From: Phlebopus portentosus
Lineage: Eukaryota; Basidiomycota; Agaricomycetes; Boletales; Boletinellaceae
Direction: 5' to 3'
DNA: 64,000 nt
Assembly: GCA_037892935.1 (NCBI GenBank)
Contig: JAYXKI010000012.1
Location: forward strand, 868,001-932,000
Part shown: positions 10,362 through 21,300 of the stretch, piece by piece
Layout: every line of letters begins with the position of its first letter
Position numbering within the stretch: position 1 is the first letter of the stretch
Made by a program: the position numbers and the translations under genes
Notes under the pieces: model-generated
Told to the model about the DNA's origin: nothing
Seen by the model: only the letters and a program-made list of their open reading frames with translations
Database searches by the model: none

Positions 10362-11884
10362 ACGAGCCGGTCATCCGAAGTCAGTCCCATCCGAACACCA
10401 TCCCGATCCCCGTTCCACCTCCGGCTTATCAAGGTGGATCTAACTGACGATCAGCGGGCGGCTCTCCCGACAAACACTAGGTGGAGCGCGTCGCAAGGAC
10501 AGTATATTGTCAAGTCGGGCGATCAAACCTTCATTGCTTGGTGGGACGAGGCTGCGAAGAAGTGGTACTCTACCAGAGGGGACAAGTCCCAATATTGGAG
10601 AGCGAAACAAGAGGGTGAAGTAGACGATCTCGCACCCCCTACCCCCACACGATCAACGGCTTCATTACCAGGGCCATCAACATCGACAGGTCAGATGCCA
10701 GCTCCACCCATAGCACCCTCGTTGTCTTTCACCAAACCACGAGAGCCGGCTCCGCTCGTACCAACAGACGAAGAGGAGGAAGACGAAGAAGAAGAACAAG
10801 AGATGTCGCTGTCGAAAGAGTCAATAACGGACCTTGCTACGGCGATCGCACTAGCACTCCAAGCAGCAGGAGAAGGAACGAGCCAAGGATCGAAGATGAA
10901 CAAGGTTCATGTTGCCAAGCCCCGAGACTTCGATGGTGAACACGGATATGTCAACTTCAAATGAGAGCTGCGCCTGTATGTTTATGCGTCGGAGTCAGAG
11001 TTTAGGACGAGCAAAGCAAAGATCATGTTCGCTCTGTCGTATATGAAGAGCGGTGCTGCTGCAAGCTGGGCAGAAAGCTACACGAGTGGCGCAATTGACG
11101 AACAGGGTAGGATAGCATTCAAGGACACTTGGGACGCTTTCCTAAAGAAACTTGACACCTTGTTTGATGATCTGGCTCGTTCCCAGAAGGCCTTCGAAAG
11201 GCTTGACGCGATGTACCAAGGGGACCTTAACGCCGACGAGTTCTTCAATAAGTTCGACATTTGTCGAGTTGACGCTGGACTGGCCACAGAGGCTCATGAC
11301 GAATGGCTGATGAGTCGCTTGAAACGAGCACTAAACCCGAAGGTGGTTGAAGGTATCATGCGCCTACCCAATGAGCCGACAACGTATGAGGAATTCAAGA
11401 AGGCTGCGGTCAAGGTCGACAGGGTCGAGCATCAGATCAGGGATCTGATGGCCAAGCATAGAAGGAAGACGGTCAGCTCAACAGTGATGAAACTAATGCC
11501 ACCGCCACTAAGACGTCCGGTGCCGCCTCAACAAGCGACTCGCCCTCTCATCCCTCCCACCCAAGATCGTCGTGATGCAACTGGAGTAACATATGGAGGC
11601 CTAGGTCAGCCGATGGAGGTGATGATGAATCAGGCGCGCGCGCGCGCGCTTGCTATAAGTGTGGTCAAGTGGGCCACTACATTCGAGAATGCCCCCGAGG
11701 CCATGAAGCAATATGCGCAATCATTGCAGCCTTTGTTCCAGCAGACAGAAAGGCGCTCTTCAATGAACTCGGCCAAGTGAAGGAATCCTCCTTCGAAGAG
11801 GTCGACGACATCGATGTGCGAGCAGTGCCGACTGAACTGGAAGAACTCGTGGATGGCGAGGGTTTTCCAGAGGACCAGGCGTAG
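10362..11884 (+). pseudogene. gag: Gag of E2 (one stop, one frameshift)
   Basis: The frame carries a conserved N-terminal segment (DDQRAALPTNTRWSASQ), a Pro/Ser linker, an acidic run, MSLSKESITDLATAIALALQ, the core (KSGAAASWAESYTSG) and a knuckle region. An in-frame TGA at 10962-10964 replaces the CGA seen in E3. The CG run at 11635-11650 has changed length and shifts the frame through the CCHC knuckle. The frame then continues to TAG at 11882. Where the E1, X and Y copies start with ATG this copy has ACG (10362), so no AUG start is seen at the usual place. The particle protein would need another source. Confidence 0.8.
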
Positions 11885-11902
11885 ACGTCGGAACGACTGG
11901 TC
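11860..11902 (+). promoter_or_regulatory. Predicted -1 ribosomal frameshift signal, E2
   Basis: GGGTTTT at 11860-11866 has the X_XXY_YYZ arrangement in the Gag frame. After a six-base spacer, GACCAG (11873-11878) can pair with CTGGTC (11897-11902) around an 18-base loop that contains the Gag stop TAG. Pol lies exactly in the -1 frame. The same arrangement is seen in E3, and the heptamer also in E1, X and P. Confidence 0.7.
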
Positions 11903-14900
11903 AGTTTCCTAAAGGACTCTTTTCATTGGACTCGTTAAAATATAATCGTCCTGTTGTACAATACCAAGATGCAAATATCAGTGACGGTTTCACCCTTCAA
12001 AAACTCCTTACCGACATGATACCTGATGAACCTGAAGTGGACAATGATGACTTCGACGTCTACACAGATTTGTTGGTTGGAAAAGTGAATGTGCAAGCAG
12101 GCGATTCAAACGAGCTTAGTGTGGAAGAGCGGAATCAAACCACTATAAAAAATGAGGTTGAGGTGGAAGCACCTTACCGCGAGAACGTTGTTGCTCAGGC
12201 GAACGATACTGAAGCAGTATGGGATGTGGTTGGCAGACGCGTGGCTGAGGTATGGCGCGAGGGCATAGTGGATGCAGATCAATTCATCTGGAGGGCAGGA
12301 GGAAAAGAGTTGGATGCCTTCATTAGCATCGTACATCCAAAGGTAGCAGGCGATGATGAAGTAGATTTGTCAAACCCTCTACTCGAAGAGGAAAACTTCA
12401 TCAATGCTCATGCGCTAATCGACTCGGGATGCACGGGTTCATGTATCGACGAGGGTTTTGTCAAACGATATAGTTTCCCCACCCAAAGGTACATTTGGCC
12501 TAGACCAGTCTTCAATGCTGACGGAACAAGCAATGAGGTGGGATTGATCAAGGAATATGTAGTCGTGCGGATGTTCTTTGGGAAACATGAGGAGGAGATT
12601 CGACTGGCAGTGACATCCTTGGCATCGAGCAACATTTTCCTCGGACATGACTGGTTGACGAAGCACAATCCTGAGATTGATTGGAGGTTGGGAACAGTCA
12701 AGTTCACACGTTGCTCTGATGAATGTGAGTTGTCACTATCGAGCGAGGAGATAGACGAAGAGTTTGTGAGGAATGTGCGGATGAAGGAGGCAGCGAAGTG
12801 GCCACCTTATCTGGAAGAATACGTGGACGTCTTTAGTGAGGAATCGTTCGAATGCTTACCAAACCACCGAACGTGGGACCACGCTATTGACCTAAAACCG
12901 GATTTCAAACCCAGCGATTGCAAGGTTTATCCATTGTCGCCGAAAGAACAAGAGGCGATGAAGGAGTTCATCGAAGAGAACCTAGCATCGGGATGTATCC
13001 GACAGTCAAAATCCCCGATGGCGTCTCCATTCTTCTTTATCAAGAAGGAAGATGGGAGCTTACGAGCGATCCAAGACTATCGAAAGCTCAATGAAGGGAC
13101 AGTCAAGAACAAATATCCGTTGCCATTGATAAATGAGCTCATCAACAAGGTCAAGGATGCAAGGTACATCACGAAGCTTGACGTTCGTTGGGGGTACTAC
13201 AACATCCGGATTCGCGAGGGAGACGAGTGGAAGGCAGTGTTTTGGACAAACCTAGGCTTATTCAAACCCACAGTCATGTTCTTCAGCTTGTGTAATGCAC
13301 CAGCGACGTTCCAAGGCTTTATGAACGACATCTTTCGGGAGCTAATTCATGAGGGTATCGTCATCATTTACCTCGATGACATTCTCATCTTCTCGAATGA
13401 CCTAGAGGAACATCGCAGATGCACCAAACGAGTTTTTGAGATACTTCGCCAAAACGGACTTTTCCTAAAGCCACAGAAGTGCGAATTCGAAGTTGACACA
13501 GTCAAGTACCTCGGACACATCATTGGCAATGGCGAAGTTCGAATGGATCCCAAGAAGACGGCAGCAGTCCAGGAGTGGCCAAGCCCATGGAACGTCCATG
13601 AACTGCAACAATTCCTGGGACTAGGGAATTGGTTGCGACGTTTCATCAAGGATTACAGCTCGGTCGTCAAACCCTTAACTACGCTGACGGGTAAGGTGGA
13701 GTGGAAGTGGGGAGAGGAGGAACAACGAGCATTCGAAGAGTTGAAGGGTCGGTTGAGTAGTCCCCCGGTTCTAGCCATCCCGAACGAGGAGGGTCCTTTC
13801 CGGGTCGAAGCAGATGCGTCGGACTTTGCATCTGGAGGGGTGCTCCTTCAGAAACAAGACGACAAGTGGAGGGTGATAGCCTATCGATCATCGACTTTCT
13901 TGGAGGCCGAACGAAATTACGAGATCTATGACAAAGAGATGCTCACAATTGTTCAAGCTCTTAAGGAATGGCGACAATACCTCCAAGGAGCCAAGAGATC
14001 TTTCGAAGTATGGACCGATCACGCAAACTTGACGTATTTCCGATCGCCTCAAAAGTTGAATCGTCGACAAGCTCGTTGGCGACTCGATTTAGCCGAATTC
14101 GACTTCATGTTAGTACACAAGCCAGGGAAGACGTTGGGCAAGGCTGACATATTGTTGTGGCGGGCGGACTACAACAAGGGCGAACGGGATAATGAGGACG
14201 TCACATTCATCAGAGACGAATGGCTGGTCAGGGGAGCGGTGGAGACATTAAGAGATGTGCTGAGCGAAAAGATTCGAAAGGCACAAATAGAGTTGAATGA
14301 GGAAGAGAGACCGATGAACTTAGTGTTCGTAGATGGGTTGTGGAAAAAAGAGGTGACGGTTAAGCTCTTGAGGACGAAGACGAAGAAGTTTCAAAACGTT
14401 TTCATACCGACGAGCGTGAGGGAGGAAGTGATGAGGGAGTGTCACGACTCGACGTTAGCAGGCCACCCAGGAGCAAACAAGACCGTCGCACTAGCAAGCA
14501 GAGGTTTCTGGTGGCCTAATATGTACATCGATGTCAGGAATTACGTGCGAGGATGCGATCGTTGTCAGCAGACAAAGGCCCTCAGAACAACAAGGGCAAA
14601 GGTTTTGCACCCTAACGAGGTGCCGGAGGCACCATGGCAAGTTGTCACGGTCGACCTGATCGGAGAGTTGCCGGAGTCAAATGGATTTAACGCGATTTGT
14701 GTGGTAGTCGACCGCTTCAGCAAACAAATCCATGCAATACCAACGACGACGAAATTGACAGCAGAAGGGATGGCCAGGATTTATAGGGACCATGTCTTCC
14801 GATTGCATGGTTTACCTCGAAAGATCATCCATGACCGAGGGGTACAGTTCGATGTGAAGATGATGAGGGAGTTGTACAAACTCCTTCACATCGAAGGTAA

Positions 14901-15798
14901 TCCGTCAACAGCATACCACCCTCAAACTGATGGACAGACAGAACGAGTTAATCAAGAACTCGAACAGTACCTTCGACTATACGTCAATCATCGGCAGTCA
15001 GACTGGGCGGACTGGTTAGCTCTTGCAGAGTTTGCGCACAACAATCGCAAACATTTGGCGACCAAACTATCACCCTTCTTCGTCAACACGGGACAACACC
15101 CTTCAGGCTTTACGGGCGTTGAAACGACTTCGTCCAATCTATCGGCAGAAGAGTTTGCTAAACATGTCAAGGGAATACACGAACTCGCTCAGGCCAATCT
15201 GACCCAGGCCAATGAAGACATGAAGCGCTTTTACGATCGTCATGCCAGAAAGTCAGTAGTATATGAGATGGGACAAAAGGTCTTCTTGGATGGTCAAAAC
15301 ATTAAGACGATCCGACCGATGAAGAAGATGGACGACAAATGGTTTGGCCCATTCGAGGTAATGGAAAAGGTGGGCACGAGCACGTATAAGCTAAAGATCC
15401 CAAAGACATGGAAACACGTTCATCCCGTCTTTAACGAGATCCTGCTCAAACCGGCTGTTCAACCGTTTTTCGAATCACAGAAGAAGCCACCTCCACCTCC
15501 GCCAGTGATCATTGACGAACAGGAAGAGTACGAGGTTGAAGAAATACTCGACTCACATCTACATCGAGGAAAGCTCCAATTCTTGGTCAAGTGGGTTGGA
15601 TATGAGGAAGCGACATGGCAGCCGGAATCCGACGTCAAGGATAATGCACAGGAATCAATTCAAGAATTCTATCGCAAACATCCTGGAGCTCCACAAAAGT
15701 TAACAATACCTCGACAAAGCATGCGAACACTGTATAGGTTCACGTCGTCAGAAGGATTATGTGGTTGGTCGGGACGCCCAACCTTGAGAGGGGGGTGA
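11866..15798 (+). CDS. pol: Chromovirus Pol polyprotein (PR-RT-RH-IN-chromodomain), complete
   Basis: An uninterrupted frame of 1310 codons, entered by -1 frameshift from Gag. Residues are counted from 11866. The aspartic protease has DSGCTGS near 186. Reverse transcriptase has [13 protein letters not shown] near 437 and YLDD at 502-505 (13369). RNase H has EADASDFASGG and later DHANLTYF. Integrase has an HHCC finger (HDSTLAGHPG to CDRCQQTKA) and a D,D,E core (TVDLIGEL, HDRGVQFD, TERVNQEL). A GPY/F-like part (KWFGPFEVME) follows, and then a C-terminal chromodomain (EVEEILDSHLHRGKLQFLVK). The enzymes copy RNA to DNA and integrate it; the chromodomain is known in this clade to steer insertion to histone-marked chromatin. 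All catalytic residues I can see are kept, unusual beside a broken Gag. The stop lies in the polypurine tract. Confidence 0.92.
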   Translation, partial: SRGPGVDVGTTGQFPKGLFSLDSLKYNRPVVQYQDANISDGFTLQKLLTDMIPDEPEVDNDDFDVYTDLLVGKVNVQAGDSNELSVEERNQTTIKNEVEVEAPYRENVVAQANDTEAVWDVVGRRVAEVWREGIVDADQFIWRAGGKELDAFISIVHPKVAGDDEVDLSNPLLEEENFINAHALIDSGCTGSCIDEGFVKRYSFPTQRYIWPRPVFNADGTSNEVGLIKEYVVVRMFFGKHEEEIRLAVTSLASSNIFLGHDWLTKHNPEIDWRLGTVKFTRCSDECELSLSSEEIDEEFVRNVRMKEAAKWPPYLEEYVDVFSEESFECLPNHRTWDHAIDLKPDFKPSDCKVYPLSPKEQEAMKEFIEENLASGCIRQSKSPMASPFFFIKKEDGSLRAIQDYRKLNEGTVKNKYPLPLINELINKVKDARYITKLDVRWGYYNIRIREGDEWKAVFWTNLGLFKPTVMFFSLCNAPATFQGFMNDIFRELIHEGIVIIYLDDILIFSNDLEEHRRCTKRVFEILRQNGLFLKPQKCEFEVDTVKYLGHIIGNGEVRMDPKKTAAVQEWPSPWNVHELQQFLGLGNWLRRFIKDYSSVVKPLTTLTGKVEWKWGEEEQRAFEELKGRLSSPPVLAIPNEEGPFRVEADASDFASGGVLLQKQDDKWRVIAYRSSTFLEAERNYEIYDKEMLTIVQALKEWRQYLQGAKRSFEVWTDHANLTYFRSPQKLNRRQARWRLDLAEFDFMLVHKPGKTLGKADILLWRADYNKGERDNEDVTFIRDEWLVRGAVETLRDVLSEKIRKAQIELNEEERPMNLVFVDGLWKKEVTVKLLRTKTKKFQNVFIPTSVREEVMRECHDSTLAGHPGANKTVALASRGFWWPNMYIDVRNYVRGCDRCQQTKALRTTRAKVLHPNEVPEAPWQVVTVDLIGELPESNGFNAICVVVDRFSKQIHAIPTTTKLTAEGMARIYRDHVFRLHGLPRKIIHDRGVQFDVKMMRELYKLLHIEGNPSTAYHPQTDGQTERVNQELEQYLRLYVNHRQSDWADWLALAEFAHNNRKHLATKLSPFFVNTGQHPSGFTGVETTSSNLSAEEFAKHVKGIHELAQANLTQANEDMKRFYDRHARKSVVYEMGQKVFLDGQNIKTIRPMKKMDDKWFGPFEVMEKVGTSTYKLKIPKTWKHVHPVFNEILLKPAVQPFFESQKKPPPPPPVIIDEQEEYEVEEILDSHLHRGKLQFLVKWVGYEEATWQPESDVKDNAQESIQEFYRKHPGAPQKLTIPRQSMRTLYRFTSSEGLCGWSGRPTLRGG
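15787..15798 (+). other. Polypurine tract overlapping the pol stop, E2
   Basis: GAGAGGGGGGTGA ends directly at the 3' LTR and contains the pol stop TGA. The G run is 6 here, 5 in E3, 7 in X and Y and 11 in P. It would prime plus-strand DNA synthesis. Confidence 0.7.
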
Positions 15799-16261
15799 TG
15801 TAAGGACTCGAACATTTTCTTTTATTTTCTCATATCATCTTTCGCTTTATTTTATTTTATTTCACCTTTCTTTTACATTACTAATCCTCATTTACTAATT
15901 CCATTCTCTCCGTCGTGGCTTATTCATCTTCAGTCATCAGCCATGACTAAATCCGCTCCTTCCGACTATGACGCTCACTAATCACTCCACTCTCTTATCA
16001 TGTGACTCCTTATTAGAGTAGACCTTTCCCAGGCTCGAAGTCTATATAAGTAGATAGTTTGACTCATTTGTTTCCTTGTCTTTCTATTCTACTTACCCTC
16101 ACTTCGACATAGGTATCTACTCTTGTATTAATAGTTTATTGAATTCTACTTACCCTCACTTCGACATAGCGTGCGTATAGCCCGGCAGCTCGCGTTAGCC
16201 AGTTGTTTGTTGTTGTGTTGGCCGCCTCGAGATCGATGCCCATTAGTCTCGCCGCCTAACA
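15799..16261 (+). repeat. 3' LTR of E2, third LTR subfamily
   Basis: 463 bp, TGTAAGG to CTAACA. U5 is like E3 (GCGTGCGTATAGCCCGGC), but U3 is different (CTCCGTCGTGGCTTATTC and following). It keeps TATATAAG and the 57-bp duplication. It abuts P Gag sequence at 16262. Confidence 0.85.
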
Positions 16262-17762
16262 AAAGCACTCTTTGAAGAGCTCAGCCAAGTGAAGGAATCC
16301 TCTTTTGAAGAGGTTGATGAGGTCGACGTGCAAGCAGTGCCTACTGAGCTGGAAGAACTAGTGGAAGGTGAGGGTTTTCCAGAAGACCAGGCGTAGACGT
16401 CGGAACGACTAGTCAGTCTCCTAAAGGACTCTTTTTGTTGGACCTATTAAAATATAATTGTCCTGTTGTACAATACCAAGATGCAAATATCAGTGACAGT
16501 TTCACCCTTTGAAAAATCCTCACCGACGTGCTGCCAGACGAATCTAAAGATGACAACAACGACTTCGAAGTCTATAAAGATTTGTTTGTCAGAAGAGCAG
16601 ATGCACAAGTAGGCAAGTTGAGAGTGGAAGAGCGGATTCAAACCGCTATAATAAATGAGGTTGTGGTGGAAGCACCTTATCGTGAGAATATTGTTGCTTG
16701 GGCAAATGTTACCGAAGCAGTGTGGGATGTGGTTGGCAGATGCGCAGCTAAGGTATGGCGCGAAGGTATAGAGGATATAGAGCAGTTTGTCAGGAGGGCA
16801 GGTGGTAAAGAATTGGATGCTTTTGTCAGTATCGTACATCCTAAGGTTGCTGGAGACAATGAAGTTGATCTGTCAAATCCTGGACTCGAGGACAAACACT
16901 TCATTGACACTCATGCTTTAATTGACTCAGGATGCACTGGCTCCTGCATCAATAAAGGTTTTGTTAAGCAATACGGGTTCCTGACTCAAAGATATATCTG
17001 ACCTAGACCAGTCTTCAATGCTGATGGTACCAGCAATGAAGGCGGACTAATCAAGGAATACGTTGTAGTATGGATGTTCTTTGGCAAGCATGAAGAAGAG
17101 ATCCAATTGGCGGTTACATCTTTGGCATCAAGTAACATTTTCCTCAGCCATGATTGGTTACAGAAACATAACCCAGAGATCAACTGGAAGATTGGATCCA
17201 TCAAGTTCACACGTTGTCCAGATGAATGCGATTCGATGTTGTCGAAAGAAGAGATAGATGATGAGTATATCAGGAATGTGAGGATGAAGGAAGTGGCAAA
17301 GTGGCCACCTTACCTGGAAGAATATGCTGACATCTTTAGTGAGGAATCGTTCAAATGTTTACCAAACTATCAAATGTGGGACCACGCTATCGACTTGAAA
17401 CTGGACTTCAGACCCAGTGACTGCAAGGTTTATCCGTTATCGCTAAAGGAACAAGAGGTGATGAAAGAGTTCATTGAGGAGAATCTAGCATCAGGATATA
17501 TCCGACAGTCGAAATCTCCAATGGCATCACCTTTCTTCTTTATTAAGAAAGAGGATGGGAGCTTGCGAGCAATCCAAGACTACCAAAAGCTCAATGAAGG
17601 AATGGTCAAGAACAAGTACCTGTTGCTATTGATAAATGAGCTCATCGATAAGGTCAAGGATGCAAGATACATCACAAAGCTTGATGTTCACTGGGGATAC
17701 TACAACATTCAGATTTGTGAGGGTGATGAATGGAAAGCAGCTTTCAGGATGAACTTAGACTT
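16262..17762 (+). pseudogene. pol: P fragment A: Gag end, protease, start of RT
   Basis: It starts inside Gag (ALFEELSQVKESSFEEVDEV) and keeps the frameshift heptamer GGGTTTT at 16372-16378, but the downstream stem has one mismatch (CTAGTC). The protease reads DSGCTGS and RT runs to KAAFRMNLD. TGA codons lie at about 16510 and 16999. The piece ends with GACTT, the left target-site duplication of X. Compared with E2, many CpG sites have become TpG or CpA. Confidence 0.8.
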
Positions 17763-18361
17763 TGTTAGGCAGATGGCTCAGGGGCTGAGTCAAGGCAGGC
17801 CAATACAACAACAAACAAGTGTAGATGAGATAATCCCAAACACATCACTCAGGTCAAGACAGCTAAGACAAGGCTTAAGTCCAGACTGTTGAATGCTATG
17901 TCGAAGTGAAGGTAAGTAGAATTTCAATAAGCTATTAATACAAGAGTAGATACCTATGTCTAAGTGAAGGTAAGTAGAATACACAAGGGGCGAAACCCTA
18001 TTTCCGAACCTGAAAAATTTGATCCGGAACTGGCATCCAGCCAATCAGAGGCGAGCTTTCCAATTCTGTTTCCTATATAAGCGGCCCAGAAACGTAATTC
18101 TGCCCCCTGTGATAGAAAGACAAGGAAACAAAAGAGTCAAGCTATCTACTTATATAGACTTCGAGTGTGGGAAAGGTCTACTCTAATAGGAAGTTGCATG
18201 ACAAAGGAATGCGATGATTAGTGAGCATGATAGAACATTGTGGAATGTTCCAGCGAATGGATGAGTAAGCACATAAGAAAAATAAAAGAAAAGAAAAAGA
18301 ATATTAAAAAAAATGAATGATGATGTAAGAAAAGAAAAGGAAAAATGTTCAAGTCCTTACA
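17763..18361 (-). repeat. 3' LTR of X with MITE inside
   Basis: 599 bp. Without the MITE and its ATA duplication it is 466 bp, against 465 bp for the partner at 24095-24559. Same subfamily as the Y and E1 LTRs (GGTCTGGACTTAAG in U5). Confidence 0.88.
17982..18111 (+). mobile_element. 130-bp MITE, copy 1 (TSD ATA)
   Basis: Ends CACAAGGGGC and GCCCCCTGTG form imperfect terminal inverted repeats. ATA is duplicated at 17979-17981 and 18112-18114. Removing the insert restores the LTR sequence found in other copies. The body contains CCAATCAGAGGCGAGC and TATATAAG. Sister copies lie at 51668-51797 and 56998-57127. Confidence 0.88.
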
Positions 18362-21300
18362 TCACCCCCCCTTCAAGGTTGGGCGTCCTGACCAACCACA
18401 TAGACCTTCTAACATCGTGAATTTGTACAGCGCTTGCAGACTTTGTCGAGGTATTGTTAACTTCCTTGGAGCTCCAGGATGTTTGTGATAGAACTCTTGA
18501 ATCGACTCCTGTGTATTATCTTTGACATCGGACTCCGGCTGCCATGTCGCTTCCTCATATCCAACCTACTTGACTAAGAATTGGAGCTTGCCTTGATGTA
18601 GACGTGAGTCGAGTATTTCTTCAACCTCGTACTCTTCCTGCTCATCAATGATCACTGGCAGCGGTGGAGGTGGCTTCTTCTGAGATTCGAAGGATGGTTG
18701 GACAGCTGGTTTGAGCAAGATCTCGTTGAAGACTGGATGGACCTTCTTCCAGGTCTTTGGTAGTTTGAGTCTGTATGCGCTTGCGCCAACCTTTTCCACC
18801 ACCTCGAAGGGACCGAACTACTTATCATCCATCTTCTTCATTGGTTGGATCATCTTGATATTTTGTCTGTCTAAGAAGACTTTCTGCCCTGCCTTGTAGT
18901 TAATGGACTTCCCAGCATAACGGTCGTAGAAGCACTTCATGTCTTCATTTGCTTGGGTTAGGTTACCTTGGGCGAGTTCATGCACCTCTTTGACATGCTT
19001 GGCAAATTCTTCTGCTGACAGGTTTGATGATGCCATCCCGACCCCCATAAAGTCCAAGGGATGCATTCTGGTGTTGATGAAGAAAGGAGACAGTTTTGTC
19101 GCTGAGTGCTCATGGTTGTTGTATGCAAATTCCGCAAGTGCGAGCCAGTCCGCCCAGTCTGATTGTTGATGATTGACGTACAAGCAGAGATATTGTTCGA
19201 GTTCTTGGTTGACCCTCTCTGTTTGTCTGTCCATCTGGGGGTGATACACTGTCGATGGGTTACCTTCAATGTAGAGGAGCTAATACAACTCCTTCATCAT
19301 CTTTGCATTGAATTGCACTCCTCGGTCGTGAATGATCTTCTGTGGTAATCCGTGTAATCAGAAGATGTGGTCCCTGTAGATCCTAGCCATACCTTCAGCT
19401 GTTAACTTCATCGTCGTCGGAATCACATGGATTTGTTTGCTAAAGTGATCCACTACTGCACAGATTGCATTGAACCCATTCGATTCTGGCAACTCTCTGA
19501 TTAGGTCGACTGTGACAATCTGCCATGGCGCCTCCAGCACCCCATTAGGGTGCAAAACCTTTGCTCTTGTTGTCCTCAGAGCCTTCGTCCGCTGACAACA
19601 ATCACACCTCTGCACATACACCCGCATGTCTGCACTCATCTTTGGCCACCAGTACCTTCGTGCTATCAGCTGGATTGTCTTTATCACTCCTGGATGTCCT
19701 GTCAGGGTCGAGTTATGGTGTTCCTTCATGACAATTTCTCTGACGCTTGTTGGTACGTATAGCCACCTACCCATCTTCCACACTTCTCCTCTCCACTCAA
19801 CTACCTTCGGTTGTTCCTCTTTGCCTTCCCATCCTTGTGCCTCCCTGACCTTGTTGACAAGAACATCTCTGGATGTCTGAACTGTTTCTCTGACCAGCCA
19901 TTCTTTCTTGACGAAAGTCACATTCTCATTATCGTACTCGCCCTTGTTGTAATCTGCTCGACATGATAACAGATCGGCCTTTCCCAATGTCTTTCCAGGC
20001 TTATGGACTAGCGTGAAATCGAATTCAGCTAAATCAAGTTGCCAATGGGCTTGTTGATGATTTAGCTTCTGTGGCGACTGGAAGTACATTAGATTAGTGT
20101 GGTCCATCCATACCTCAAAAGGTTGGTTAGCTCCCTGGAGATATTGTCGCCATTCCTTTAGGGCTTGAATGATGGCAAGCATTTCCTTATTGTAAATCTC
20201 GTAGTTTTGCTCTGCCTCTAGGAATGCCGATAGCTGATAAGCAATCACCTTCCATTTGCTGTCTTGTTTCTGGAGAAGTACTCCACCAGTTGCAAAGTCC
20301 GATGCATCTGCTTCCACACGGAAAGGGTCCTCGTTGTTGGGTATTGCTAACATGGGAGGACTACTTAAACGACACTTCAATTCCTCGAATGCTGCTTGTT
20401 CCACTTCACTCCACTTCTATTCCACCTTACCTGTCAGCATAGTCAAAGGTTTGACAACCAAACTGTAATCCTTAACAAAACGTCGCAACTAATTTCCTAG
20501 TCCCAGGAATTGTTGCAGTTTATGAACATTCTTTGGAACTGGCCAGTCCTGTACCGCTGCTATCTTCTTGGGATCCATTCGAACTTCGCCATTGCTGATG
20601 ATGTGCCCAAGGTACTTGACTGTATCGACTTCAAACTCGCACTTCTGTGGCTTTAGGAAAAGTCCATTTTGATGAAGGATCTCAAAGACTCATTTGGTGC
20701 GCTTACAATGTTCCTCTAGATTGTTCAAGAAGATGAGAATGTCATCGAGGTAAATGATGGTGATACCCTCATGAATCAGTTCCTGAAAGATGTCATTCAT
20801 GAAGCCTTGGAATGTTGCAGGGGCATTACACAAACCGAAGAACATGACCGTGGGTTCAAACAAGCCTAAATTCATCCTGAACACTGCCTTCCACTTGTCT
20901 CCTTCACGAATCCGGATGTTGTAGTAGCCCCAATGAACGTCGAGCTTTGTGATGTACTTCACATCCTTGACTTTGTCGATGAGCTCATTTATCAGCGGCA
21001 ATGGGTACTTGTTCTTGACCGTCCCTTCGTTGAGCTTTCAATAGTCTTGGATTGCTCGCAAGCTCCCATCTTCTTTCTTAATAAAAAAGAATGGTGATGC
21101 CATTGGAGATTTTGACTGTCGGATGCATCCTGACGCTAGGTTTTCCTCAATGAACTCCCTCATCGCTTCTTGTTCTTTTGGCGACAATGGATAAACCTTG
21201 CAGTTGCTGGGTTTGAAGTCTGGTTTCAGGTCAATAGCGTGGTCCCACATTTGGTGATTTGGTAAATGTTTGAACGATTCCTCACTAAAGATGTCAGCGT

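Larger units (their letters stand above)
9617..16261 (+). mobile_element. Chromovirus copy E2, chimeric LTRs
   Basis: A full-length plus-strand Ty3/gypsy chromovirus: 5' LTR 9617-10036, primer site, Gag, Pol, polypurine tract, 3' LTR 15799-16261. The two LTRs differ in length (420 and 463 bp) and in most of U3, so they are not the products of one reverse transcription. The five bases on the left (CATGC) and right (AAAGC) do not match. The right flank is the interior of Gag of element P. This is best explained by recombination between two elements that deleted what lay between them. Pol is open throughout; Gag is broken. Confidence 0.85.
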
